From: Mucilaginibacter lappiensis
Lineage (GTDB): Bacteria; Bacteroidota; Bacteroidia; Sphingobacteriales; Sphingobacteriaceae
Assembly: GCF_900155965.1 (NCBI RefSeq)
Contig: NZ_FTMG01000019.1
Location: 62,001-126,000, forward strand
Direction: 5' to 3'
Length of the DNA: 64,000 nucleotides
Both the position numbers and the translations under genes were made by a program. Within the stretch, counting starts at the first letter, position 1, and the number at the start of each line of letters is the position of its first letter. The notes below the pieces were generated by a model, which saw only the letters and a list, made by a program, of their open reading frames with translations, was not told the origin of the DNA and did no database searches. Shown piece after piece: positions 8,792 to 18,264 of this stretch.

Positions 8792-8903
8792 CTGTTTATA
8801 ATTGGTATTTATATTTTAACAGAATGATCCGGTTGCTTCTGTTTGTGGAAGTAACCAGATCAAAAAAGGTGAATAGGCAATTTAGGTTATAACCAATTGA
8901 TTG

Positions 8904-10421
8904 TTACCAATTGGAGTTTTGTTTCATTAATGGATTACTATTGATCTCATTTTGAGGGATCGGGAAATAATCATATTTACCCGCTACATAAAATTGCTTC
9001 CCTACTTTATCGCTATTGCCAATCTCCTGCGCCAATTTTCCCCAGCGTTTCAGATCGTAAAAACGTTGGTTCTCCCTGGCAAACTCAATCATCCGCTGGT
9101 GCATTATTTCGGTCATCATCTGGTCTAGGGTATATCCACCCGGTAAGGCAGCCAATTGGGCCCTATCCCGAATCTGTTTCATATAAGGATAGGCATCCTG
9201 TACCTTCCCCTGCATGGTTAAAGACTCGGCCAGTAACAACAATACATCGGCATAACGGAAAGCTCTTTCATTATTACTTGATGTATAATCCGAAGCGCCA
9301 CTTGCTCCCGTGAGTTCATTATTTTGGGTGTAGTTCTGATATTTTTTAAATAGAGAATGATAGCCGAATATCAGTGTAAAACTACTAAAGGGTTTATTGT
9401 AAAAAGTACAACCGGGGTAATCCCAAACTAAAGTGGCATACATCCTCGGGTCAAAATCATTACTTGTAGTTTTTTCTTTTTGAAATTCGTTGAAAAGCTT
9501 ATCGGTAGGACTCACTTCAAACCACCCGCTTACTTCTGACGGTGCAAATTCCTGAGCAGTAGTTACCCCTAATGATTGATTTGCATTTTCACCCGCCCAG
9601 GGATTGGTTCCGCCAACATCAGCCAGTTGAATCTCAAACACCGATTCCTGATTGTTCTTTTTAGAAGCGATAAAGTTATCGCCATAATTAGGCATCAGTT
9701 GATAGGATAACCCTGTTACCTGTTTTAATGCGGTTTCTGCATCGGCCCAATCTTTGGTATATACGTAGGCTTTGCCCAGGTAAGCCAGGGCTGCACCCTT
9801 AGTTGCTCTGCCAACCCATTGAGAAGAATAAGACGCGGGCAGATCGGCGCCGGCTGCTGTAAAATCGGCGATCACCTGTTTCCAGATATCAGCTTCGGGG
9901 GATTTGGCTGTAAAATAGTTTTGCGTTGTAGCCGGTACGGTTAATATCAGTGGAACATCTCCAAAATTAATGGCCAGGATAAAATAATTCAACCCTCTCA
10001 AAAACTTAGCCTCAGCTATATAAGCTTTTTGGGCCGAAGCGCTCAAAGGCACCTTATCAACGTTAGCTAATATTTGATTTGCCCTGAAAATTGCCCGGTA
10101 CGATGTATTCCACAGATCATTGGCAGGCCCATTATCGGCCGTATTGGTAAATGTTGATAGTTTATACAAATCGGCCACATCGTTACGGATAAAAAAATCA
10201 TCACCGCGGCCATTACTAAGCTCAATACCCCGTACGCCCCAAAAGCCGCCGTTTACATCCCTTAACAGCCCATAGGTTGCAGCAAAGGCGCTTTGCACAT
10301 CGCTTTCGGTTTTCCAGAAAGTTTCTGTAGTTATCTGATTAGGATTTTGAAGTTCTAATGTGCTTTTCTTACAGCCACAAAACACAGCAGCTATACAAAA
10401 TATAATTATTAAATTTTTCAT
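8904..10421 (-). CDS. SusD/RagB-family surface glycan-binding lipoprotein
   Basis: The protein has 505 residues. A lipoprotein signal ends at AVFCGC (C near residue 17), followed by the helical RagB/SusD fold. Typical blocks are TETFWKTESDVQSAFAATYGLLRD at the N-terminus, YRAIFRANQILANVDK, YIAEAKFLRGLNYFIL and, near the C-terminus, MIEFARENQRFYDLKRW. SusD proteins sit on the SusC transporter as a lid and capture oligosaccharide. It lies 28 bp downstream of the SusC stop and about 110 bp upstream of the GH2 gene. The ligand is unknown. Confidence 0.93.
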   Translation of the reverse strand: MKNLIIIFCIAAVFCGCKKSTLELQNPNQITTETFWKTESDVQSAFAATYGLLRDVNGGFWGVRGIELSNGRGDDFFIRNDVADLYKLSTFTNTADNGPANDLWNTSYRAIFRANQILANVDKVPLSASAQKAYIAEAKFLRGLNYFILAINFGDVPLILTVPATTQNYFTAKSPEADIWKQVIADFTAAGADLPASYSSQWVGRATKGAALAYLGKAYVYTKDWADAETALKQVTGLSYQLMPNYGDNFIASKKNNQESVFEIQLADVGGTNPWAGENANQSLGVTTAQEFAPSEVSGWFEVSPTDKLFNEFQKEKTTSNDFDPRMYATLVWDYPGCTFYNKPFSSFTLIFGYHSLFKKYQNYTQNNELTGASGASDYTSSNNERAFRYADVLLLLAESLTMQGKVQDAYPYMKQIRDRAQLAALPGGYTLDQMMTEIMHQRMIEFARENQRFYDLKRWGKLAQEIGNSDKVGKQFYVAGKYDYFPIPQNEINSNPLMKQNSNW

Positions 10422-10448
10422 AATTTAAGTTTTAATAGCGCCAGTTAA

Positions 10449-13400
10449 TTACAATGTTAATTGAACACCTAATGAAATAGTGCGGGCCAACGGATAGGCC
10501 ACATGGCCAAAATCTACCCCCCTATCAAAAATGCTCCCGGTTCTCCCTAAGTCGGGGTTAAAACCGGTATACTTGGTTATGGTAAAAAGATTATCAGCGC
10601 TTGCATAAACCCGTAAAGAAGTTATCCTCATTTTTTTTACCAGTGCACTATTTAATGTGTATCCAATTTGCAGGGTTTTCATTCTTAAATAAGAGCCATC
10701 TTCCAGGAAACGGGTTGATGTACGGTTATTAAAGTTAGGATCGCTGGTAACCGCTCTTGGTATGTTAGATTGATTTTGAGGTGTCCAGGCGTTAAGCATC
10801 GATTTGGAATAATTAAAATCGAGGTTTGTACTTTCCAGATCCTGCCTTAAACCATTGTAAATTTTATTACCCTGCGTACCCTGGAAAAATAGGTTGATGT
10901 CAAAACCATACATAGAAGCGTTTACGCCAAACCCATATTCGAAATTAGGAAATGGGCTTCCCGCGTTAACCTTATCGTTATCGTTTATTTGTCCGTCGCC
11001 ATTGGTATCCTGAAACTTAACATCGCCGGGAGCAGCGTTAGGCTGTATCAGCTTACCATCCTTATTAACATAACTATTAATTTCTGCCTGCGACTTAAAT
11101 ATGCCTATATCTTTTATCAGGAAAAAAGACCCGATAGAGCCACCGGCTTCAGTTAAAGTACTGGAAGCTCCGTGATGCGTGGGCTGCCCACCAAATATTT
11201 GCTGTGAGCCTGTACCAAGGGCTAATACTTTGTTTCTTACCGCACTTATAGTACCAAAAACACTATAATTTAATTTGCCGATATGATCATTAAAGTTTGC
11301 GCCAAACTCTATACCGTTATTACGCAGGGCTCCGGCATTTACCACCGGGTTTGATGTGGAACCAGCAGAGCCAGGTATAGGAACGTTTAAAAGGAGATCA
11401 GAAGTTTTTTTATTAAAATAATCAACTGTTATATTCAGTTTATCGTGAAAAAAGCCCACATCCATACCAACGTTTGAGGTTTTGGTACTCTCCCACTTGA
11501 TATAAGGTGATGCAAAGGCGGTTTGAATTGACCCGAACCACTTTTGTTGATCGGTACCAACAACATAGTTGATGTTTGAAGCGACTGCAGCGCTATATTG
11601 ATAATCACCTATTTCCTGGTTGCCCAAAACGCCGTAGCTCGCCCTTAATTTTAAGGTGGAAAAAGTATTGGTTAGCGACTGGAAGAATTTTTCGTTGGAG
11701 ATATTCCAGCCTAAAGCAACGGAAGGAAAATCACCATAGCGATTGGCATCACCAAACCGGGATGAGCCATCGCGCCTGAAACTGGCGGTTAACAAATAAC
11801 GGTTATCATATGAGTAGATAACACGTCCAAGCACCGATACCAAATTACTCACTGTACTGTTACCTCCCGAAGTTGAAATACCTGCACCCGCGTCTATTTG
11901 GTCAATTCCATCCGGTAAATCTGTCCTGCCTGCTGCAGTATAGTTGTATTTAGTGCTTTGATAGGTATAACCCGCTAAAGCTTGTATGCTGTGTTTGCCA
12001 AAATGTTTATCGTAATTCAGCGTATTTTCCAACAATGTTAATACGTTTTGATCTTTACTCAGGTTAATATCATTGGTTGGATGAGAGAACAGTGTACCTA
12101 CACTATATCTTTTAGCATAATCATAATTGCTGTTAAAGCCATTGGTATACCCCAGGTTCATTTTATAATTCAAGCCGGGCAGAAGATTTACCTGGGCATA
12201 GGCATTAGCCAAAATACTGGTGTACTCGCGGTTAATATTTTCCAGATTTAACTGAGCTACCGGATTGGCCACGTTAACTACCGGACCATACGCTCCAGCA
12301 AAACCACCCACAGCTGTTGGGTCATAAATTTGAAAAACAGGGATCATTTTTGCGGCTGAGCCTACCGGGTTTCCACCCTGACCACCCCAGCCACCTGGCA
12401 TGGTGATAAACTTTTCTCTTGAAAGCAACACGGTTTCGCCAAATTTCAAGCGGCCCTTAGTGGTTTCTGTTTTCACGCGCATATTATAGCGTTTGTAGCC
12501 GGTTACATCAACAATGCCTTGTTGATCATTATACCCGCCAGAAACGCTGTATTTGGTTGATTCGCTGCCGCCGCTTACGAGCATATTATATTGTTGAACA
12601 AGAGCATTTCTGTATATAGCATCCTGCCAATTGGTACCTGCACCTAACTGATCTGGGTTTTTAGCGATATCGAGCCGGGGTAAACCCGCGTTATCATGCG
12701 CCATATTACTTACTGTAGCCCATTCCTGAGCATTAAGAACATCAATCTTATGCGCTATTTTCTGTTGCCCAACGTTAGAAGTAAATTGCACCACGGGTGC
12801 CCCGTTCTTACCCGATTTGGTAGTAACCAATACCACTCCATTTGCAGCCCTTGAACCATAAATAGCGGCAGCCGACGCATCTTTTAATACATCAATAGAT
12901 TCAATATCAGTTTGATTCAGGTTATTGATACTGGCTACCTGTACCCCATCAACAATGTATAACGGTGCCGAATTACCCAGAGTACCAACCCCACGGATCA
13001 GGATGCGGGTTCCGGATCCGGGATCACCCCCTGCTGCTTCTATAGTAACTCCGGGCATTTTTCCCTGTAACGCTTTAGTAACATCACTTACACCCTGGGC
13101 TTTAATATCTGAGCCTTTAACCGATGCCACGGCCCCTGTAAGATCCGAACGCTTTACCGTTCCGTACCCGATAACCACAACTTCATTTAAAGCGGTTTGG
13201 GCTTCCAATAACTTTACGTTTATTTCGGCACGGCCATTAATGTTAACTTCCTGTTTGGTGAACCCTAAAAAAGTGAACTCCAATACAGCCTTATTATCAT
13301 TAACAGTAATGGCGTATTTACCATTACCATCGGTAATTATTCCTGTATTAGTACCTTTTACTTTTACACTAACACCTGGCAATGGCAAGCCCTTTTCATC

Positions 13401-13814
13401 GGTAACTGTACCCGTTATTTTTACTGCCTGGGCTTGACTACTATTATCTGTTATCCTTTTCCGTAAAATAACGGTGTTGTGATTAACGGTATAGGTTACC
13501 GGCTGATCTGTAAAACATTTTTCGAGTACCTGCACCAGGGGCTCATTAATTACCGAAAGACTGATCTTCCGGGTTTCATCCAGCATCTGCATCTTATATA
13601 AAAAATGGTACCCGGTTTGTTGCCTTAGCTCTTCTATAACTTCTCTCAGGGAAGCATTTTTTAAGTTCAGACTTACAGTTTGGGCATAAGAAGCAGCATT
13701 TACCTGAATAATAGTGGTAATTAATAAAATTAACACAAGTTTCATCACCCTAAAAATTTTAAATGGCACACAGGAGACCCTCCTGCATGGAAATGCAATA
13801 TTATCTTTATACAT
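10449..13814 (-). CDS. SusC/RagA-family TonB-dependent transporter with STN domain
   Basis: The protein spans 1121 residues. After an N-terminal export signal (core near residues 26-42) comes an STN domain (about 46-110: LKNASLREVIEELRQQTGYHFLY), then a carboxypeptidase-regulatory domain (about 130-215), a TonB-box/plug region (ALNEVVVIGYGTVKRSDLTGAV) and a 22-strand barrel to the C-terminus. The STN domain receives FecR signalling, which matches the adjacent FecR gene. The start at 13814 gives a long N-terminal preface (MYKDN...), a habit seen in this family; MKLVLILL at residue 24 is an alternative. It imports the PUL's glycan across the outer membrane. Confidence 0.93.
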   Translation of the reverse strand: MYKDNIAFPCRRVSCVPFKIFRVMKLVLILLITTIIQVNAASYAQTVSLNLKNASLREVIEELRQQTGYHFLYKMQMLDETRKISLSVINEPLVQVLEKCFTDQPVTYTVNHNTVILRKRITDNSSQAQAVKITGTVTDEKGLPLPGVSVKVKGTNTGIITDGNGKYAITVNDNKAVLEFTFLGFTKQEVNINGRAEINVKLLEAQTALNEVVVIGYGTVKRSDLTGAVASVKGSDIKAQGVSDVTKALQGKMPGVTIEAAGGDPGSGTRILIRGVGTLGNSAPLYIVDGVQVASINNLNQTDIESIDVLKDASAAAIYGSRAANGVVLVTTKSGKNGAPVVQFTSNVGQQKIAHKIDVLNAQEWATVSNMAHDNAGLPRLDIAKNPDQLGAGTNWQDAIYRNALVQQYNMLVSGGSESTKYSVSGGYNDQQGIVDVTGYKRYNMRVKTETTKGRLKFGETVLLSREKFITMPGGWGGQGGNPVGSAAKMIPVFQIYDPTAVGGFAGAYGPVVNVANPVAQLNLENINREYTSILANAYAQVNLLPGLNYKMNLGYTNGFNSNYDYAKRYSVGTLFSHPTNDINLSKDQNVLTLLENTLNYDKHFGKHSIQALAGYTYQSTKYNYTAAGRTDLPDGIDQIDAGAGISTSGGNSTVSNLVSVLGRVIYSYDNRYLLTASFRRDGSSRFGDANRYGDFPSVALGWNISNEKFFQSLTNTFSTLKLRASYGVLGNQEIGDYQYSAAVASNINYVVGTDQQKWFGSIQTAFASPYIKWESTKTSNVGMDVGFFHDKLNITVDYFNKKTSDLLLNVPIPGSAGSTSNPVVNAGALRNNGIEFGANFNDHIGKLNYSVFGTISAVRNKVLALGTGSQQIFGGQPTHHGASSTLTEAGGSIGSFFLIKDIGIFKSQAEINSYVNKDGKLIQPNAAPGDVKFQDTNGDGQINDNDKVNAGSPFPNFEYGFGVNASMYGFDINLFFQGTQGNKIYNGLRQDLESTNLDFNYSKSMLNAWTPQNQSNIPRAVTSDPNFNNRTSTRFLEDGSYLRMKTLQIGYTLNSALVKKMRITSLRVYASADNLFTITKYTGFNPDLGRTGSIFDRGVDFGHVAYPLARTISLGVQLTL

Positions 13815-13958
13815 TTGAAAAAAGGTTTAATTAAATTGGTTGTAGAAGCAATTGATTGTTACCCTTTTAGCTGCTTAAAAAGCAAGCCTATTTAACCGGG
13901 GGCGCTGCAATCGCTCCTGGTTTTATGGTAACTTATTTATTAGTAGTAATAAGTAAGT

Positions 13959-15101
13959 TTACGGCATTACGATAATCCTCCTTCCTTCCATTTTAAAGTG
14001 AACTGTACCGGTTAATTCTAATGATTTTAATACATCGGCAACACTATCAAAACGTGATACCGTACCACCAAAATCCCGTTCATCAACCTTACCGTTATAT
14101 ACAACTTCAACATCATACCAGCGTGAAACTTTCCGCATGATACTTTGAATGTTTTCATTGTTAAATATGAAATAGCCATTTTTCCAGGCTATGGCTTCTT
14201 CCGTATTCACGGATCGGATATTAAATGATTGCTGCTGATTTAGTGTGGCTTGTTGTCCTGGTTTTAGGTAAGCCTGATGATCGCTGGTTACTAATTTTAC
14301 CGCCCCTTCTAAAAGGGTGGTTTTAATAACTTCTTCGTCTTTATAAGCATCGACATTAAAATGTGTTCCTAAAACCTCAACACTCATATGATCAACAGCG
14401 ACTTTAAAAGGCATATCCTTATTTTTCGCTACTTCGAAATAAGCTTCACCTGTTAATTCTACTTTTCTTTCATGACCAGTAAAAACCGTTGGGAACTTTA
14501 TGGAAGATGCAGCGTTAAGCCATACTTTTGTACCGTCGGATAAAACAACCTGATATTGCCCTCCCCGTGGCGTACTGATTATATTGTACAAAGCAACTAC
14601 GCTTTTTGCTTCGCCATGTTTGGCATTATACACTATTTCGCCTTCACCGGATTTGCCTACAGCTACGCTTCCCTGTTTTGACAGTAAGCCTTTTTTGGAA
14701 TCTGTGAGATCGATATTGGAACCATCTGAAAGTGTTAAAGTAGCTTTGTTGTTCCCCGGTATCACCGGCCCTTTAGTTCCTACTGATGAATTTTTAACTA
14801 TTTCAGTTGATCCGTTATGAGCTCTGTTACCAATCACCCATAGTAAACTAACAGCAAAAATTAACATCGCGGCGGCTGCTATCCAATATCCTTTAAAACT
14901 TTTTTTTGACGCAGTTATGTTATTTTTTAAATGGTATAGTATATCAAGCCTAACTTCTTCTTTATTTCCCATCCTATCATTCCACGGCAAATCTTTCAGT
15001 TCAAAATTATCACGATATGCCTCGAGCTGATTTATTTCTTCTGGGGTACAATTACCAGACAGGTATTTCTCATAAAGATCAATAAATTCTTGTGGGCTCA
15101 T
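13959..15101 (-). CDS. FecR-type transmembrane anti-sigma factor
   Basis: The protein has 380 residues. A cytosolic anti-sigma helical domain (FIDLYEKYLSGNCTPEEINQLEAY) is followed by one membrane segment (about residues 72-90) and a periplasmic FecR domain (TPRGGQYQVVLSDGTKVWLNAASSI, then GEAYFEVAKN). A C-terminal DUF4974-like domain comes last (FNNENIQSIMRKVSRWYDVEV). It holds the ECF sigma factor until the SusC STN domain signals substrate. It lies 145 bp upstream of SusC and is divergent from its presumed sigma gene. A GGGGTAAAA block upstream on the minus strand (15171-15179) could be part of an ECF promoter. Confidence 0.93.
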   Translation of the reverse strand: MSPQEFIDLYEKYLSGNCTPEEINQLEAYRDNFELKDLPWNDRMGNKEEVRLDILYHLKNNITASKKSFKGYWIAAAAMLIFAVSLLWVIGNRAHNGSTEIVKNSSVGTKGPVIPGNNKATLTLSDGSNIDLTDSKKGLLSKQGSVAVGKSGEGEIVYNAKHGEAKSVVALYNIISTPRGGQYQVVLSDGTKVWLNAASSIKFPTVFTGHERKVELTGEAYFEVAKNKDMPFKVAVDHMSVEVLGTHFNVDAYKDEEVIKTTLLEGAVKLVTSDHQAYLKPGQQATLNQQQSFNIRSVNTEEAIAWKNGYFIFNNENIQSIMRKVSRWYDVEVVYNGKVDERDFGGTVSRFDSVADVLKSLELTGTVHFKMEGRRIIVMP

Positions 15102-15256
15102 GAAAGTTTATCCGGTTATTGAAGTGTAGAGACTTTTTATCCACCGGACACACATAAAATAAAAAATAAATTTTACCCCATAGCAAAACTTCAATATTAA
15201 TTGTAACAAATACAATTCATTATTGAATTAATTACCTACTTTTATTTTTACCAATT

Positions 15257-15847
15257 ATGTATTTAAACAATTGCTCCGATTCTGAACTGTGGGAGGAAAT
15301 AACACGCAATAATACCAAAGCGTTTGAAACGCTATTTGAACGTTATTGGAGTGTTATTTACGGAACCGCTTTTTCATATTTAAAGGACAAGGAAACTTGT
15401 TCGGAAATTGTGCAGGATATTTTCTTGAACATATGGCAAAAAAGAAGCGTGTTTAAAATAGACTGTTTAAAAAACTATCTCACCTCTGCAGCACGGTATC
15501 ATGTTTATAAAAAGTTAAAAGCAAAAAAATCCTCTGCCATATTATATATTGAGAATTATGATCATATCACCGCTGTAAATAACTGCACAGATCGTGTTGA
15601 TGAAAATATAACCTATTTAGAATTAGAAAAATCTGTAGAAACTTCATTAAGCGATTTACCTAAACGCTGCCGCGAAATTTTTCTTTTAAGCAGGATGCGT
15701 AATTTAACAAATGATGAAATTGCACAGCAGCTCGGTATCTCGAAACGTACGGTAGAAAATCAAATTACAACGGCCTTGAAATTTCTTAGATCTATACTGA
15801 AGAATACGGCCGTTATCTTATTAATGATCATCATTTGCTTTTTGTAA
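15257..15847 (+). CDS. ECF-type RNA polymerase sigma factor
   Basis: The protein has 196 residues. Region 2 covers about 23-90 (FETLFERYWSVIYGTAFSYLKDKETCSEIVQDIFLNIW) and region 4 about 125-180 (LPKRCREIFLLSRMRNLTNDEIAQQLGISKRTVENQ). The C-terminus is a hydrophobic tail (NTAVILLMIIICFL). The gene faces away from FecR across a 155-bp gap; in most Bacteroidota PULs sigma and FecR are co-directional. It most likely drives the SusC/SusD/GH2 set when FecR releases it. Confidence 0.9.
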   Translation: MYLNNCSDSELWEEITRNNTKAFETLFERYWSVIYGTAFSYLKDKETCSEIVQDIFLNIWQKRSVFKIDCLKNYLTSAARYHVYKKLKAKKSSAILYIENYDHITAVNNCTDRVDENITYLELEKSVETSLSDLPKRCREIFLLSRMRNLTNDEIAQQLGISKRTVENQITTALKFLRSILKNTAVILLMIIICFL

Positions 15848-16003
15848 TAACTACCGGAACTTTGATTTCGATATCTACAGAAATCAGCCAAACCAGTAAT
15901 TGAATGATATAGTAATATTAAATTGATCTTAAGGCAACCTAAGAAGTGGTTATTTGAGAAGCATGCAGCAGATTATGAAATCTGACGTCAGAAGCGTAGT
16001 TCT

Positions 16004-17428
16004 ATGAATCACTCACTTATTGCAACTTTTTTCCCTTTTATTGGCCAGGTTGATTTAAGCGGTTATCTCATGGTCGTTTTCATCCTCTGCATTCTGGCAG
16101 TTATTGGATTTGAATTCGTAAATGGGTTTCATGATACAGCCAATGCAGTAGCAACGGTTATTTATACCAAAGCCCTGAAACCAATTTACGCAATCCCCTG
16201 GTCTGGCACCTGGAATTTCCTGGGCGTTTTCCTGGGCGGCGTAACCGTTGCCATGGGTATTCTTAAACTGGTACCACTGGATAAACTGATGACCCTTCCC
16301 ATCAGCGTGGGTGCCTGCCTGGTTTTATCCGTACTATTAGCGTCTATTATCTGGAACCTTGGCACCTGGTATCTCGGCATTCCCTGCTCCAGCTCGCATA
16401 CTATGATTGGAGCAATGATTGGGGCAGGCCTGGCCTTTACCTGGTACTATAACGGCCCCGGGGTGAACTGGGAAAAAGCTGAAGAGATTGGGTCATCGCT
16501 GATTCTTTCGCCAATTATTGGCTTTGGCGCGGCCGCCTTACTCATGCTGTTCCTGAAGCATGTGACCAAATCACATGCCCTTTTTCATATTCCCTCTGGC
16601 GAGAATGACCGGCCGCCCATCCACATCAGAATATTGCTGATTACTACCTGTACATTGGTGAGTTTTTTCCATGGCAGTAATGATGGGCAAAAAGGTGTAG
16701 GTTTATTTATGCTGATCCTGATCGCGTTTCTGCCTGCCCGCTTTGCCGTCAATCATGCAATTCCGAATAGCAAGATATCTGCTGCATTGAACCAAACCGA
16801 ACAGGTAATCGCTAAGAAATTAAAAAATGATGCATCTAAAAATATAGTATTTACAAAATTGATGGATGCGGTTAATCAAACCAAAACCTGCCTGGCCGAG
16901 AAGAATGAAAAAGATGCCGCCAAAACTTACCGTTACCGTAAACAGGTAGAAAGCGTTGTTAAAGATATCAGGGCACTCCTAAAAGATAACCGTGTAACTC
17001 TATCCCCGGAGGAAAAAGAAACACTTACATTAGCCTCAAACGAACTGGAACATGTTACCGACTTTGCGCCCATATGGGTTATTGCTACCATATCCCTTTC
17101 ACTCGGACTAGGCACCATGATTGGCTGGAAAAGGATAGTTGTTACTATTGGAGAAAAAATAGGGAATGAACACCTGAACTATGCCCAGGGTGCTACCTCC
17201 GAGATAGTGGCGGCTTCAACTATCGGACTTAGTACAGCGTTTGGTCTGCCGGTAAGTACCACACACGTCCTGTCCAGCGGTATTGCAGGTGCCATGGTTG
17301 CATCGGGAGGCAAGGGTAATCTTAACAATAAAACCCTTAAAAATATAGCATTGGCTTGGGTATTAACTTTGCCGGTAGCTATTCTTTTAGCGATGTTGCT
17401 GTTTATGTTATTTCATTTGTTTATATAG
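16004..17428 (+). CDS. PiT-family inorganic phosphate transporter
   Basis: The protein has 474 residues and many membrane helices. It has the two PiT signature repeats: FEFVNGFHDTANAVATVIYT near the N-terminus and the matching ATSEIVAASTIGLSTAFGLPVSTTHV near the C-terminus. A soluble, lysine-rich insert of about 100 residues lies between the halves (about 250-345). PiT proteins take up phosphate, often as a metal-phosphate complex, with a cation. The next two genes encode a Usp protein and a metallophosphoesterase; all three may form one unit. No upstream regulator site was recognised. Confidence 0.93.
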   Translation: MNHSLIATFFPFIGQVDLSGYLMVVFILCILAVIGFEFVNGFHDTANAVATVIYTKALKPIYAIPWSGTWNFLGVFLGGVTVAMGILKLVPLDKLMTLPISVGACLVLSVLLASIIWNLGTWYLGIPCSSSHTMIGAMIGAGLAFTWYYNGPGVNWEKAEEIGSSLILSPIIGFGAAALLMLFLKHVTKSHALFHIPSGENDRPPIHIRILLITTCTLVSFFHGSNDGQKGVGLFMLILIAFLPARFAVNHAIPNSKISAALNQTEQVIAKKLKNDASKNIVFTKLMDAVNQTKTCLAEKNEKDAAKTYRYRKQVESVVKDIRALLKDNRVTLSPEEKETLTLASNELEHVTDFAPIWVIATISLSLGLGTMIGWKRIVVTIGEKIGNEHLNYAQGATSEIVAASTIGLSTAFGLPVSTTHVLSSGIAGAMVASGGKGNLNNKTLKNIALAWVLTLPVAILLAMLLFMLFHLFI

Positions 17429-17442
17429 ATAATTATCCTAAA

Positions 17443-18264
17443 ATGAAACAGATTCTGGTTGCCTCTGATTTTTCGCCAAGTGCCGCAAATGCGATGGAGT
17501 ATGCGATGTCGCTCGCGGTATTATTGAAACTGGAAGTATGCGTTATTCATGCCATTCACCCAACCGAGGGCATCAACAACAGTATTTATAATGCCATTTT
17601 CATTGAAGACTATTACCGCAATAAAAGAGAAGCATTAAAGGCCTGGGCAACGGTTTATACAGATAAAGATGAATTTAAAAGTGTTAGTGTAACCACCCGA
17701 TGCGACATCGGTTTTCTAAAAACCGTTATCACCCATTATATTGACAATTACCCTGTCGAACTCCTGGCTATGGGTATTACCGGCGCTACCGGCCTGAGCG
17801 GTATCGTTGGCAGCAATGCCAGCATGATGGTCGCCAGGGTAAAGACACCAACATTAATCATTCCCTTGGAAAGCCGGTTTCCGGATGTTCCGGCCATTAC
17901 CCTGGCAACTGATTATGAAACAAAGTTGTCGCCAAACGATGTTACTGCGCTTAATGAAATGATCAAAGCCTTCCATACCAAACAAATGCAGGTACTGTAC
18001 GTGGACGAAAAATCAGATGTTAAACATATCCAAACCGGAGAGGCACGGCTTAAAGAGCTTCTCCCCCATACGGAACTTATGTTTAATTACCTGAAGGACA
18101 GCACGCCACTCAGTGGGATCATGGAATTTATTGAAGAAAACGAAACTGATATCCTCTGCCTGGTTAAACATCATCATAATATTATATACCGTTTATTTAA
18201 CCGGAGTACCGTTAACCAGATCATGAGCCGGTCTGTTAAAGCCATCCTTGTACTGCATGAATAA
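17443..18264 (+). CDS. universal stress protein, tandem Usp domains
   Basis: The ATG at 17443 gives 273 residues starting MKQILVASDFSPSAANAMEYA, a normal Usp start. A longer in-frame extension overlaps the end of the transporter gene and is not needed. The first Usp domain covers about 1-145 and carries a nucleotide-binding-type loop (GITGATGLSGIVGSNASMMV). The second, shorter and more divergent domain covers 150-273. Usp proteins bind ATP or AMP and modulate stress responses. It follows the PiT gene by 14 bp, and its stop overlaps the next start by one base (TAATG), so it is translationally coupled to the phosphoesterase gene. Confidence 0.88.
   Translation: MKQILVASDFSPSAANAMEYAMSLAVLLKLEVCVIHAIHPTEGINNSIYNAIFIEDYYRNKREALKAWATVYTDKDEFKSVSVTTRCDIGFLKTVITHYIDNYPVELLAMGITGATGLSGIVGSNASMMVARVKTPTLIIPLESRFPDVPAITLATDYETKLSPNDVTALNEMIKAFHTKQMQVLYVDEKSDVKHIQTGEARLKELLPHTELMFNYLKDSTPLSGIMEFIEENETDILCLVKHHHNIIYRLFNRSTVNQIMSRSVKAILVLHE

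Noticed and set aside
12925..13437. 170-codon frame antisense to SusC
   Set aside because: Shadow of the SusC plug and regulatory domain; no independent signal.
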